Counted from the stretch's first letter, positions 8,119 through 16,348 are shown. The stretch: DNA of 64,000 bases from Micromonospora_J zhanjiangensis (GCF_042650605.1 NZ_JBHSBN010000026.1:1-64000), one strand, 5' to 3'. Numbers and translations: made by a program. Notes: generated by a model not told the origin, from the sequence alone.

Positions 8119-8239
8119 CGGGGTAGGACCGAGACTCGTCCCGGCACCGCGCGGTGAAGCAGGAACCCGCCCGGACGCTGCGCGTTCCACGCGCAGCGTG
8201 GAGGGAATCCCCGCCATTCATGGCGGTGGAGGAAGTCAA
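8119..8239 (+). mobile_element. Right-end remnant of an IS200/IS605-type (tnpB-bearing) element
   Basis: Two hairpins lie in tandem. The first (8175-8199) has perfect 11-base arms; the second (8211-8226) is CCGCCAT-tc-ATGGCGG. They are followed by GGAGGAAGTCAA at 8228-8239. The string GGAATCCCCGCC...GGAGGAAGTCAA is the typical right end of actinobacterial IS605-family elements, where the end doubles as the 3' part of the TnpB guide RNA. Just upstream, GTGAAGCAGGAACCC matches the tnpB tail GTGAAGCGTGAACCC seen at 57688. The rest of tnpB is absent. The element abuts a LysR fragment, so it apparently inserted in or near a lysR gene. Confidence 0.6.
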
Positions 8240-8395
8240 TACGCGCGTCCCGACGTCACCTACCGGCCCGTCAGTGGCGTCAGCCCCAGCCAGGTCGGGG
8301 TGGCCTGGTCGTCCACCGCCGACACCGATCCGGTGATCCGGGATTTCGTCCAATGCTGCCTGGACAACAAACCACGGACGGAGTCGGCGAACTGA
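8240..8395 (+). pseudogene. C-terminal fragment of a LysR-type regulator
   Basis: Starting exactly where the insertion-element end stops, the frame encodes RPDVTYRPVSGVSPSQVGVA, then W, then DTDPVIRDFVQCC and a stop at 8393-8395. The pattern (v.yrPv.g..p..v.lAW....p..RdFv) is the usual end of LysR substrate-binding domains. The other roughly 250 residues are missing. The assignment rests on pattern memory only. Confidence 0.5.
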
Positions 8396-8457
8396 CCTCA
8401 GGGGATCGGGCGGAGACCAACTGGCTCGCCCAGAAGGATGCCTGTCAGCATGTCCGG

Positions 8458-8937
8458 GTGAACTCACCCGCGATCACGCTGCGCGCGATGCGCCCGGACG
8501 AGTACGAGGACTACGCGAGGCGACGGGACCAGGAGTACGTCCAGTCCCTCACCGAGATGATGTCGACCGAGGCCGCCGAGGAGAAGGCGCGACAGGATCG
8601 AGCCCGGTTCCTGCCCCAGGGGTTGGCGACGGAACACCAGCACCTCCTGGTGGCTGAGAACGCCAGCGGTGAGGTCGTGGGGCACGCGTGGGTCGGCTTG
8701 GCGGAGCCACCGACCGGGCCGGCCGACACCGCCTGGCTGCACGACATCGAGGTGGCGCGGGCCCATCGGCGATCCGGCTACGGGCGGGCAATCCTCGCAG
8801 CCGTCGAGGCGGTGGCGCGGGAGGAGGGCGCGAGTCGGCTCGGGCTCAACGTGTTCGGTGACAACGCGCCCGCGATCTCGCTGTACCGGGCGAGCGGCTA
8901 CGAGGTGATGGCCCAGCAGCTGGCGAAACGGTTGTAG
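8458..8937 (+). CDS. GNAT-family N-acetyltransferase
   Basis: The product is 159 residues from GTG 8458, beginning ITLRAMRPDEYEDY, a usual GNAT N-terminus. The acetyl-CoA-binding motif A is IEVARAHRRSGYGRAILAAV, with the R-x-x-G-x-G/A pattern. Motif B ends with LNVFGDNAPAISLYRASGY. The overall shape resembles RimI-like acetyltransferases. The substrate is unknown. The start is uncertain because no clear ribosome-binding site precedes 8458; an earlier in-frame ATG at 8353 would run through the LysR remnant region and is less likely. A strong hairpin follows the stop codon. Confidence 0.8.
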   Translation: MNSPAITLRAMRPDEYEDYARRRDQEYVQSLTEMMSTEAAEEKARQDRARFLPQGLATEHQHLLVAENASGEVVGHAWVGLAEPPTGPADTAWLHDIEVARAHRRSGYGRAILAAVEAVAREEGASRLGLNVFGDNAPAISLYRASGYEVMAQQLAKRL

Positions 8938-8948
8938 CCAGTGGGCGT

Positions 8949-8982
8949 GGCCCCACCCAGAACTGGCTTCCTGGGCGGGGCC
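8949..8982 (+). terminator. Hairpin terminator after the acetyltransferase gene
   Basis: GGCCCCACCCAG and CTGGGCGGGGCC form a 12-base stem with one G-U pair around a 10-base loop, starting 11 bases after the stop codon. As is common in actinomycetes there is no U-tract. It lies between convergent genes and could serve both. Confidence 0.6.
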
Positions 8983-9004
8983 TTGGCGCCACGCGGTTCT
9001 AGCC

Positions 9005-9331
9005 CTACGGTTGCGTCAGCAGGCTTTCATGGATTGTGCGACTGAGCCGGTACGCGAGGTTGGTCGCCATCTGTTCCTTGCGGAACGAGCCCCAGATCCG
9101 GCGGGTGGTCGCGACCTCGGCATCGACGTCGGCCCCGGCGTCGCGGCGCGTCTTCTCGCAGTAGGAAAGGTTGGACCGCCGCGATTCTTCATGGACCCGC
9201 CGGATCTCGGCCAGGCCGAGCCGCGCGATACCGGCAAGGGCGAGAGCCTTGATCTGACTGACCGTCAACGCGTTGGGCCTGGCGGGAATGCCGGCGGCAT
9301 GAATCGCGACGGCAAGTTCCCCATTGCTCAT
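9005..9331 (-). CDS. Hypothetical protein divergent from an XRE regulator
   Basis: The 108-residue product is mostly helical. The N-terminal part (SNGELAVAIHAAGIPARPNA, then LTVSQIKALALAGIARLG) resembles a helical DNA-binding or scaffold domain. The C-terminal part is charged (RRIWGSFRKEQMATNLAYRL). No known family is recognised and there are no membrane segments. It faces the XRE regulator gene with 119 bases between starts, so it may be a target of that regulator. The start at ATG 9331 is the first in the frame. Confidence 0.55.
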   Translation of the reverse strand: MSNGELAVAIHAAGIPARPNALTVSQIKALALAGIARLGLAEIRRVHEESRRSNLSYCEKTRRDAGADVDAEVATTRRIWGSFRKEQMATNLAYRLSRTIHESLLTQP

Positions 9332-9450
9332 CCGGTTCAGTTGGTCCGGTCGGGCTGTAGCGGTGTCAAGGACGGTTCTGCCCCTTTTGGGGGACGCGAG
9401 CGGGTCGTTGCATCGGACGTATCTGTCCCCGGAAGATAGGGAGCGTGGAG

Positions 9451-10065
9451 ATGTCCGAGGTCCTGCGCCAGCGACGGAACGCGCTGGGCCTGTCGCAGGC
9501 CGACCTGGCCGCGCGGGTCGGGGTCGACAAGCGCCAGATCAGGCGGTACGAGGCGGGCGAGACCCAGCCGACACTCTCGGTGGCTCGTGCGATCGCCCGC
9601 GCCTTGGAGGTCACTGTCGACGAACTTGCCGGTGAGGACGTACACCGGATCGATCTCTCGGGCGACTGGTGGGCGTGTTGGCAGACCTGGAACAAGGGCC
9701 GCGAGATCCTCAACCCGCACCAGGTCCGGATGCGCCAGAAGGGCGACGCCGTCGAGGTTCTCGCCGTCACCCGGGGCACCCAGAGGTTCGAGGACGGCGG
9801 CTACCTGTGGCGGGGTGAACTGCGGCTGTGGGACAACGAGATCCTGATGGGCTGGTACGTGGCCGACGAAGCAGCCGTCCGTTCGAAGGGCACGCTCTAC
9901 TTCGTGCTGCACCAGCACGGACAGCGGATGAGCGGGCGGTGGGTCGGCCTCAGCTACGACGGGCCGATCGTCACCGGCTGGGGTGCTGTCGCCAAGACGG
10001 AGGAAGAGGCGCTGAGCATGGTCGACACGCTCAAGAACGAGGAGGTCGTCCCCGATGAGCACTGA
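9451..10065 (+). CDS. XRE-family transcriptional regulator with large C-terminal domain
   Basis: The product is 204 residues. A classical HTH_3 domain covers residues 4-58 (LRQRRNALGLSQADLAARVG, then VDKRQIRRYEAGETQPTLS). The C-terminal 140 residues are rich in Trp and Gly and predicted beta-rich, and may be a sensor domain; I do not recognise them. ATG 9451 is preferred because AGGGAG lies 7 bases upstream; GTG 9445 would add two residues. The 3' end overlaps cutA by 11 bases, which suggests translational coupling. It could respond to a metal or small molecule linked to CutA, but that is speculation. Confidence 0.8.
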   Translation: MSEVLRQRRNALGLSQADLAARVGVDKRQIRRYEAGETQPTLSVARAIARALEVTVDELAGEDVHRIDLSGDWWACWQTWNKGREILNPHQVRMRQKGDAVEVLAVTRGTQRFEDGGYLWRGELRLWDNEILMGWYVADEAAVRSKGTLYFVLHQHGQRMSGRWVGLSYDGPIVTGWGAVAKTEEEALSMVDTLKNEEVVPDEH

Positions 10066-10381
10066 GATCTGCGAGGTCGTCGTCACCGCCGGCAGCGCCG
10101 AGTGGCTTGTCGAGTTCACCCGCCGGCTCGTCGACGACCGGCTGGCCGCCTGCGGGCAGAACATCGCCGCGATCCGGTCGGTCTACCGCTGGGACGGCGA
10201 GGTCCAGGACGACCCGGAGGCCCGGGTCGCCCTGCACACCCGGCTCAGCCTCGTACCGCGGATCGTGCAACGCGCCAACGACGAGCACCCGTACGACGTG
10301 CCGTGCGTGATCGCGTTGCCGGTCATCGCCGGGAACCCCGCCTACGTCGACTGGGTCCTCGCCGAAACCGTCGACGAGTGA
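10055..10381 (+). CDS. cutA: Divalent-cation tolerance protein CutA
   Basis: The 108-residue product has the length and pattern of CutA1: a ferredoxin-like fold, CEVVVTAGSAEW at the N-terminus, the LAACGQNI loop, YRWDGEVQDD, and HPYDVPCVIALPV, the most conserved part of the family. CutA proteins form very stable trimers and bind copper and other divalent metals; their physiological role is still debated. The start codon lies inside the end of the XRE regulator gene (11-base overlap), so the two are translated from one message. Confidence 0.9.
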   Translation: MSTEICEVVVTAGSAEWLVEFTRRLVDDRLAACGQNIAAIRSVYRWDGEVQDDPEARVALHTRLSLVPRIVQRANDEHPYDVPCVIALPVIAGNPAYVDWVLAETVDE

Positions 10382-10456
10382 ACCGCCCCGCCAACTGGCC
10401 GCCCCTGCAACGAGCGAACCGGCCCGACAAGCCGACCGGCCGCCGAGCAGGACAGC

Positions 10457-11659
10457 TCAGCCCGTGCTGACCGGCAGGGTGGCGTAGCCGCGCAGCACCA
10501 GGCGGTCGCGGAGCGTCGGTGGCCCGGCCAGGCTGAGCCGGGGCAGCATGGTCAGCAGCAGCGGGAAGGCGACCTGCGCCTCCAGCCGGGCCAGCGGCGC
10601 GCCGAGGCAGTAGTGGGCGCCGCCGCCGAACGAGACCGGTTGGACGTTCGGCCGGTCCGGGTCGAACCGGTGCGGGTCGGGGTAGCGGGCCGGGTCCCGG
10701 TTGGCGGAGCCGAGCAGCAGGGTGAGCATCGCGCCGCCGTCGAGCCGCAGCCCGTCGCCGAGGTCCAGCGGACCGGCGGTGAACCGGCCGGCGAGCTGCG
10801 CCGGGGAGTCGTACCGAAGGATCTCCTCGACGAACGCGGGCGCCAGGTCCGGTTCGGCGCGCAACCGGTCCGCCTGCTCGGGATGCTCCAGCAGGATCCG
10901 GAGGCCGGTGCTGAGCAGGTTGGTGGTGGTCTCGAAGCCGGCGACCAGCAGCAGCACCAGGTTGGCGAGCAGTTCCTCGCCGGTCAGTCCGGCGCCGTCG
11001 GGGTCGTCCTGCACCGCGACGAGCGCGCTGGTCAGGTCCTCCCGCGGGGCGCGCCGGCGCTCCGCGATCAGCTCCGTGAAGTACGCCTCCAGATCCCGAC
11101 CGGCCGTGTCGGCGAGCCGCATCTCCTCCTCCGTACTGATCGGTTCCAGCACGACGGTCAAATCGGCGGCCCGCTGCCGGAACCACGGCTGGTCGGCGTC
11201 CGGGACGCCGAGCAGCGCGCAGATCACGCCGATCGGCAACGGATACGCGAACGCGCTCACGAAGTCGGCGCTGGCCGGCATCACCTTGATCAGATCCTCG
11301 GCCTGGCCGGTGATGACGTCGCGCATCGCGGCGACCCGGCGGGCGGTGAAGGTGGCCGCGGCGGCCCGGCGGATCCGGGTGTGATCCGGCGGGTTGGTCT
11401 GCAGCATCGACAGCACGATCGAGGCGACTCCCCGGTTGCGTCGCCAGTCCGGCCAGGCGGCGTCGTAGTCGCTGACGTCCGCGACCCGCAGCGCCGGGTC
11501 GCGCAGCAACCGGCTGGTGAGCGCGTGGGTGGTGACGAACCAGCGCCCGTCGGGCGCCGGGAACACCGGCGCGTGCGCCCGGAGTACGTCATAGGCCGGA
11601 TACGGGTCGACGCGCCCCTCCGGCACGAACAGCGACCCCAACGCGGTCTCGAAGTCCAT
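10457..11659 (-). CDS. Cytochrome P450
   Basis: The 400-residue soluble bacterial P450 shows all core motifs. The oxygen-binding I-helix is LLVAGFETTTN, the K-helix ExxR is EEILR, and the haem-binding loop is FGGGAHYCLGAPLARLE with the thiolate cysteine. It would hydroxylate or epoxidise a small hydrophobic substrate, using external ferredoxin and ferredoxin reductase. No ferredoxin gene or biosynthetic cluster is adjacent, so the substrate is unknown. ATG 11659 is selected because GGGAGG lies 7-12 bases ahead of it. The next gene on the same strand is 300 bases away. Confidence 0.92.
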   Translation of the reverse strand: MDFETALGSLFVPEGRVDPYPAYDVLRAHAPVFPAPDGRWFVTTHALTSRLLRDPALRVADVSDYDAAWPDWRRNRGVASIVLSMLQTNPPDHTRIRRAAAATFTARRVAAMRDVITGQAEDLIKVMPASADFVSAFAYPLPIGVICALLGVPDADQPWFRQRAADLTVVLEPISTEEEMRLADTAGRDLEAYFTELIAERRRAPREDLTSALVAVQDDPDGAGLTGEELLANLVLLLVAGFETTTNLLSTGLRILLEHPEQADRLRAEPDLAPAFVEEILRYDSPAQLAGRFTAGPLDLGDGLRLDGGAMLTLLLGSANRDPARYPDPHRFDPDRPNVQPVSFGGGAHYCLGAPLARLEAQVAFPLLLTMLPRLSLAGPPTLRDRLVLRGYATLPVSTG

Positions 11660-11905
11660 CCCCTGGCCTCCCCTGTAGACGGATGTCTCCCGCATTCTGC
11701 CGCCGCTGGGCCCCTCGTTCGCGAGGGCGGCCCGATACCGTCAGTCGAGTTCGAGCTGCATAAACCGGGTGTCGATCCACTCGACCCTCCTGGCCGAAGG
11801 CTATGCCACCGCCGCCCGCATCGTCCGCCCGCGGTGGCAAGGACGGCCGTCGTGCCCGGCGGAAACACTGCGTGCCCAGGCGGGAACACTGCCGGCCGGA
11901 AGCAC

Positions 11906-11942
11906 TGGCAGCTCCGTCCCACCCGAAGGGACGGAGCTGCCA
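11906..11942 (-). terminator. 15-base-pair hairpin after the protease gene
   Basis: TGGCAGCTCCGTCCC and GGGACGGAGCTGCCA are perfectly complementary around a 7-base loop. It lies 20 bases beyond the stop codon of the minus-strand protease gene and is a clear factor-independent type terminator without a U-tract. The rest of 11660-11961 (between the P450 and protease genes) contains no gene. A short repeat around 11870-11905 (GGAACACTG, GGAAGCACTG) is the only other structure seen. Confidence 0.7.
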
Positions 11943-11961
11943 GCGGGCAGGGAGCAGCTGC

Positions 11962-12744
11962 CTAGCCCTTGGCGACCTGGGTCTGGATCCAGCGCCGGAC
12001 GACGTCCACCCGGGAGGTGGTCTCGTCCAGCGAGTGGGGGCAGTCGGGTCCGTCGCTCTCCACCGAGACCAGGACCGGTTGCCGGTTCCGCGACTCCACG
12101 AAGTACGGCGCGCCGGAGTCGTACGGGCACGGGCTGGTGTCCCGCTGGGGGGCGTGGCCGGTCACGGTGAGGGTGGTGGCGGCCACGGACGTCACGGTGA
12201 ACTGCCCGGTGTGCAGCTGGGTGGCCGGCACGATGACCGTTCCGTCGGTCGAGCCGTATCCGGTCAGCCGCACCACGCTGTTCACGGCCGGAGCCGTGGT
12301 GGCCAGCCGGATCGGTCGGATGTCGGTGATCGGCGTGTCCAGCTTCGCGACGGCGATGTCGTTGGACGGCGACTGCCGTACCGCGATCACGGTGGCGACG
12401 TGGCCGTTGCTGCCCGTCAGGTCGGCGCGGCCGACCGTGGCGGTGGTCAGGTCGGCGACCGGCCGGTCGACCCGGACGCCGTCTGCGTCCCGGAAGCAGT
12501 GACCGGCGGTGAGAATCCACTGTGGGGCGATCAGCGCGCCGGAGCAGGCGCTGTTGCGGCGTCCGCCGTCCGCCGTCGGGATGCCGGTCATGGTGAGCTT
12601 GACCGAGAACCGGTACTGCCCTTCCGGTACGGGGGTGCCGTTGGCGATGGCGTGCGCCGCCCCGGCGGGGACGAGGGCCAGCAGGGCGCCGGCCGCGGCG
12701 AACAGGCCCGCGGTCAGGCGACGCCGTCTCGTGAAGATCTGCAA
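11962..12744 (-). CDS. Secreted trypsin-like serine protease (S1 family)
   Basis: The product is about 260 residues. An Arg-rich n-region (FTRRRR) is followed by a hydrophobic signal peptide ending near AGAAHA, and IANGTPV then marks the mature start. The catalytic triad is visible: His in WILTAGHCF, Asp in NDIAVAKL and Ser in CPYDSGAPYF, where Tyr replaces the usual Gly before DSG. Four cysteines can pair as in other S1 enzymes. The start is uncertain. TTG 12744 has GGGGGAA upstream and gives a normal signal peptide; TTG 12780 would add 12 residues. Confidence 0.85.
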   Translation of the reverse strand: MQIFTRRRRLTAGLFAAAGALLALVPAGAAHAIANGTPVPEGQYRFSVKLTMTGIPTADGGRRNSACSGALIAPQWILTAGHCFRDADGVRVDRPVADLTTATVGRADLTGSNGHVATVIAVRQSPSNDIAVAKLDTPITDIRPIRLATTAPAVNSVVRLTGYGSTDGTVIVPATQLHTGQFTVTSVAATTLTVTGHAPQRDTSPCPYDSGAPYFVESRNRQPVLVSVESDGPDCPHSLDETTSRVDVVRRWIQTQVAKG

Positions 12745-12916
12745 GGGATTCCCCCATTCCTGCTCGGGTGAGCGGAGCAAATGTAATTCGGCTCCGTCGA
12801 ACGGACAACCGCGCCCGAATCAGTGTTGACGGCATATTCATGGGTTCTTCACGAGAATCCGCTGTTCACCTGCGGACCGTGCGGTCGGCGGCGAATGAAG
12901 GGACACCGATACTGGT

Positions 12917-12963
12917 GACCCGGCCCGTCCCCCGATCGTCCACGTTTCGGGGCGGGCCGGGTC
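12917..12963 (-). terminator. Hairpin terminator after the LysR regulator gene
   Basis: Arms at 12917-12931 and 12949-12963 (GACCCGGCCCGTCCC and its complement with one G-U pair) enclose a 17-base loop, 43 bases beyond the stop codon at 13006. The stem is GC-only apart from its ends and has no U-tract. Confidence 0.55.
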
Positions 12964-13005
12964 GGGCGTCCCCCGGCCGGCTCGCGTCGGTCGGTCCGGA
13001 AAGGG

Positions 13006-13887
13006 CTACCCGTTGGCGTCGGCGGCGGCGCGGACGAATTCGCGGACCCGCGTGGTGGTGTTGCTCTCCAGCCAGACCGGACCGCGGTGGATCGGCGGTG
13101 CGTCGTGGATCGGCACGTAGGCCAGGTCGGGACGCGGGTAGTACCGCCGGGTGTGTTCGCCGACCGGAAGCACGCCTCGGCCCAGCGCCACCAGGGACAG
13201 CATCTCGGAGAACGTGTTGCCGGCCGGCCCTGGCGGGACCGGCCGACCGGACGGCGTGCGCTCGGGCGTCCGGTCGCGCTTGAACGCGACCGAGGTCACC
13301 GCCGGATACTGCACCACCGGATGCTCGGCCAGCACCTCCAGGGACACCGATTCCGCGCGGGCCAGCGGATGCCCGACCGGCACGGCCAGCATCCGCGCCT
13401 CCGACATCAGCGCCGGCCCGTTGGCCATGCCGTCGAACGGAAAAGCCGCGATCAGTACGTCGATCGAGCCGTCGACCAGGCTGGACCGCGAATTGGACAA
13501 CTGCACCTCGCGTACGTCGACCGCGCAGTCCGGATGCCGCTCGGTGAACAGGCTGACCGCGCGCAGCAGCACCGGTCCGGTCCACTCACCGAGGAAACCC
13601 ACCCGCAGGCTCCCGGTCACGCCCCGGCCCGCGTCGACGGCCCGGCGTACCGCGTCGTCGAGCTGGACCACCAGCGGCCGCAGGTCGTCCGCGAGCCGCC
13701 GGCCGATCGGGGTGAGGGTGACGACCCGACTGGTACGGGCGAACAGCGGCGCCCCGATCCGCCGTTCCAGCTTCTTGATCACATGGCTGACCCGGCCGGT
13801 GGTGACCCGCAGCCGGTCGGCGGTACGCCCGAAGTGCAGCTCGTCCGCGAGGGTCAGGAAGGTCTCGTACTCGTACCGCTCCAGCAT
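13006..13887 (-). CDS. LysR-family transcriptional regulator
   Basis: The 293-residue protein has a winged HTH at residues 1-65 (YETFLTLADELHFGRTADRL, RVSHVIKKLERRIGAPLF). It has a two-lobed substrate-binding domain from about 90 (GSLRVGFLGEWTGPVL) to the end. Length and layout are those of typical LysR regulators; the FLTLADELHFGRTA segment is close to the group controlling small oxidoreductases and glyoxalase-type genes. It is divergent from a VOC-family gene 86 bases away, and a perfect 7-7-7 inverted repeat lies in that gap. The likely role is ligand-dependent control of the VOC gene and of itself. Confidence 0.9.
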   Translation of the reverse strand: MLERYEYETFLTLADELHFGRTADRLRVTTGRVSHVIKKLERRIGAPLFARTSRVVTLTPIGRRLADDLRPLVVQLDDAVRRAVDAGRGVTGSLRVGFLGEWTGPVLLRAVSLFTERHPDCAVDVREVQLSNSRSSLVDGSIDVLIAAFPFDGMANGPALMSEARMLAVPVGHPLARAESVSLEVLAEHPVVQYPAVTSVAFKRDRTPERTPSGRPVPPGPAGNTFSEMLSLVALGRGVLPVGEHTRRYYPRPDLAYVPIHDAPPIHRGPVWLESNTTTRVREFVRAAADANG

Positions 13888-13898
13888 CGTCCGCCCGT

Positions 13899-13919
13899 TC
13901 GTTGACTCCGGCTCAACGA
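13899..13919. promoter_or_regulatory. Probable LysR operator
   Basis: TCGTTGA-N7-TCAACGA is a perfect inverted repeat with T-N11-A-like geometry, 12 bases ahead of the lysR start and 55 bases ahead of the VOC gene. Position between divergent regulator and target is typical for an autoregulatory LysR box. Confidence 0.6.
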
Positions 13920-13973
13920 TCGTAGCCCGGTCGCGTCTTGGTCCACCCCGCCGACCAGGGCATCGTTCCCGTC

Positions 13974-14405
13974 ATGACGACAACGACAGCCTCGGGACGT
14001 GCGAGTGACGCCACCATCGTGCGGGTGACGGCGTTCGACCATCTGGTGCTCAACGTCGAGGACATCGAACGGTCCCTCGACTTCTACTGCGGCACGCTCG
14101 GCCTGGAGCTGGTCCGGGTGGACCGGTGGCGGGCCGGCAAGCTCAGGTTCCCGTCGGTCCGGGTCAGCCCGGACACCATCATCGACCTGATGCACGGTCC
14201 GCGCGGGGAGTCCAACGTGGACCACTTCTGCCTGGTGGTCGCCCCGCTGGACTGGCAACAGGTGATCGACTCGGGCGTCTTCACGGTGACCGAGGGACCG
14301 GTCGGCCGGTACGGCGCCCGCGGCGAGGCGACCTCCATCTACGTACGGGACCCGGACGGCAACTCGATCGAACTGCGCTGGTACCCGCAGGACGCCGAGG
14401 AGTAA
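13974..14405 (+). CDS. VOC-family protein (glyoxalase/dioxygenase superfamily)
   Basis: The 143-residue product has one VOC domain made of two beta-alpha-beta-beta-beta units. The first starts at FDHLVLNVEDIERSLDFY and the second at VDHFCLVVAP, ending SIYVRDPDGNSIELRWY. His in the first strand (DHL), His in DHF and Glu in IELRW are the usual metal ligands. This pattern is common in small glyoxalase-like and fosfomycin-resistance-like proteins; the actual substrate is unknown. The gene is divergent from LysR and probably regulated by it. An insertion-like truncated gene follows directly after its stop codon. Confidence 0.88.
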   Translation: MTTTTASGRASDATIVRVTAFDHLVLNVEDIERSLDFYCGTLGLELVRVDRWRAGKLRFPSVRVSPDTIIDLMHGPRGESNVDHFCLVVAPLDWQQVIDSGVFTVTEGPVGRYGARGEATSIYVRDPDGNSIELRWYPQDAEE

Positions 14406-15257
14406 CGGGCGGCCGAAACGGGGCAGCTCACGGCGCACATCCTGGCTAGGGGACACGAATACCCGGGCGGGGTCCCCGGCACCTTCACCTTCAGCGCCAA
14501 CGGCGTCGAGGACGTCGAGGGCTTCACGTACCAGCTCAACGCCGGTGCTCCGGTGGACGTACCGGCGGACCGGTTGGGCGGCTCGGCCACCGTGTCCCTG
14601 TCCGCGTCGCGAAGGGTCAACGAGATGGTCGTGCGCAGTCGCGACCGGGCGGGCCACCTCTCGCCCGAGGCGCGCTACCAGTTCTTCGTGTCCGAAACCT
14701 CGCCGGTCCTCACCGTCGACGGTGACGTGCGGGGTGGCAAGCCGTTCCGACTGCACATCGCGCCCGGCCCGAACACCGGGCAGATCGTGCGCTACATCTA
14801 CACCTACACCATCGACGGCGAGACGAACACGGTCATCCCGGACGCCGACGGCACCGCCTCGATCGAGTTGACCGCCCGGGCGAACTCGTTCTTCACGGTC
14901 TCGGTGTCGAGTCTCAGCGCGAACGGCTGGGTGTCCCCGGCGACCACCTGGTCGCAGTACGTGGACACTGCCCCGGCGGTGCGGTCGAGCACCTACCCGG
15001 AGGGGGACGTGGCCGGTGGCGGCGTCGGGATCGCCGGAACGTTCACCTTCGCGCCGCGCAGCGACGGGGTGGTCTCGTACGTCTACTCGTTCGACTACGG
15101 CACCCCGGTCACCGTTCCGGCCGGCCCGGACGGCACCGCGACGGTGACCTGGACCCCGGACACGGCCGGTTCCCATCAACTGGACGTCTACGCGGTCGCC
15201 GCCGACGGCTCCGAGTCGGACACGCACTACTACTACCTGAACGTCAACGGGTCCTGA
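14406..15257 (+). pseudogene. 3' fragment of a secreted Ig-like repeat protein
   Basis: The frame is open immediately after the VOC stop codon, with no start codon, ribosome-binding site or signal peptide. It encodes about 280 residues of beta-sandwich repeats. The first (PGGVPGTFTFSANGVEDVEG) and third (GVGIAGTFTFAPRSDGVVSY) repeats share G..GTFTF..., a Y.Y/F.. strand, VPA..., GTA.V and a final ...V.A.D..G/S segment. It ends naturally in YYYLNVNGS. Proteins of this kind are large exported actinomycete proteins, so the N-terminal part has been deleted and joined to the VOC gene end. Translation from GTG 14553 is possible but would give a protein with no export signal. Confidence 0.6.
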
Positions 15258-15321
15258 TCCGCCAGGGCGATGTCATCCCACGAGCGCGGGGTGGCACCGC
15301 TCGGCCGTCCGCGTGGTCGCT

Positions 15322-15735
15322 TCATCGCTTGCGACGTGGTGGACCATTTTCGTGGATCACGAAGAAACCAACGCGTCGGTCCAGGACAGACTGGTGAATC
15401 GCCGGCCTTCTGGTGTCGAACCGCTCAGCTCGGAGTTGCACCGGAAGCTCGGAGCTGTCCAGGCAGTGTATGCACGCCTGGTACCGGCGGAGCAGCGTGT
15501 GGACCTCCGTCTGCGTCGCGATCCGGAGGTCCTGCGTCAACAACGCCCAACCACGGCTCAGCCCGTATTCGATCCACTCCGGATCGCTGACGGCTTGAGC
15601 GTCGTCAGGAAAATAGTCGCTGATGGCGTGAACTATCCATCCTCGGCTTATCAGCATGCGGGGCGCACTCTTGCCCAGGCACCGGTCGGCGAAGAATTCA
15701 GGCTGCGACCCGGACGAGCGCCTCGACCTGGTCAA
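15322..15735 (-). CDS. PIN-like toxin of a VapBC45-type module
   Basis: The 137-residue product starts (GTG 15735) inside the 3' end of the antitoxin gene, a 38-base overlap that suggests coupled translation. FFADRCLGK holds the first conserved acidic residue of PIN-like domains. Further acidic positions are in DPEWIEYG and TQDLRIAT. The layout (DUF433-type antitoxin first, then a short PIN-like protein) matches Mycobacterium tuberculosis VapBC45, whose toxin belongs to the VapC45 PIN-like family. The predicted activity is RNA cleavage, neutralised by the upstream product. Family placement is from memory of the architecture. Confidence 0.7.
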   Translation of the reverse strand: MTRSRRSSGSQPEFFADRCLGKSAPRMLISRGWIVHAISDYFPDDAQAVSDPEWIEYGLSRGWALLTQDLRIATQTEVHTLLRRYQACIHCLDSSELPVQLRAERFDTRRPAIHQSVLDRRVGFFVIHENGPPRRKR

Positions 15736-16348
15736 CGCTCAGGCCGTATTCGTCGGCGACGACATCGAGGGGTTCTCCAGATCTCCACATGCCTAGAACG
15801 GCGGACACGGGAACTTTCGTGGACTCGACGATCGGGGCGCCCCAGGCGAACCTCGGGTCGATGACGACCTCGGCCACCGCAGGATCGTACTTGCGAAGCA
15901 CGAGTCTGCTCGGGAACTCGTCGTCATCCGTCCAGGAAATGTATCGGAGATAGTCGTTGATGACCTGTCGTAGCGGCATCTGACGGTCGCCCGCCCGAGC
16001 CACTTCGTCGGTATCGAGGTAGTGGATGAAGACGTCGATTCCGTCCGTCGCGATGCGCCGGCTGGCCAAGCCGTATTCGGTGTCGAACTGCTGCCGGATG
16101 TCGGTGGCGGCTTCGCGGATCTTGTCGGTGGACAGGCCGAGCTTGCGCAACGAGCGCAACACGTACGCCTCCACCAGGGCCACGAACGGGACCGAGGGGT
16201 GACCACGGCGCTGAGGCCTGATGCTGTGTACGAGCGGATGTCCGGCGGCATTCTGACTCAGCCAGCGGTGCATCGTCCGCTCCGGCACCTGGAGGTGCTC
16301 GGCCGCCTCCAGCGGAGTCAGCAACGGCACGGTAAAGCGGTCGATCAT
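15698..16348 (-). CDS. DUF433-containing antitoxin of a VapBC45-type module
   Basis: The 216-residue product has an N-terminal MerR-like helix-turn-helix (LLTPLEAAEHLQVPERTMHR). A DUF433 domain lies at the C-terminus (VVIDPRFAWGAPIVESTKVP, then LGMWRSGEPLDVVADEYGLS). The start at ATG 16348 is well supported by GGAGGGAGG upstream. In the VapB45-type family this protein binds operator DNA and neutralises the PIN-like toxin encoded next. The gene lies between the Ig-like remnant and a truncated GntR gene, so the module probably sits in a small accessory insertion. Confidence 0.75.
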   Translation of the reverse strand: MIDRFTVPLLTPLEAAEHLQVPERTMHRWLSQNAAGHPLVHSIRPQRRGHPSVPFVALVEAYVLRSLRKLGLSTDKIREAATDIRQQFDTEYGLASRRIATDGIDVFIHYLDTDEVARAGDRQMPLRQVINDYLRYISWTDDDEFPSRLVLRKYDPAVAEVVIDPRFAWGAPIVESTKVPVSAVLGMWRSGEPLDVVADEYGLSVDQVEALVRVAA

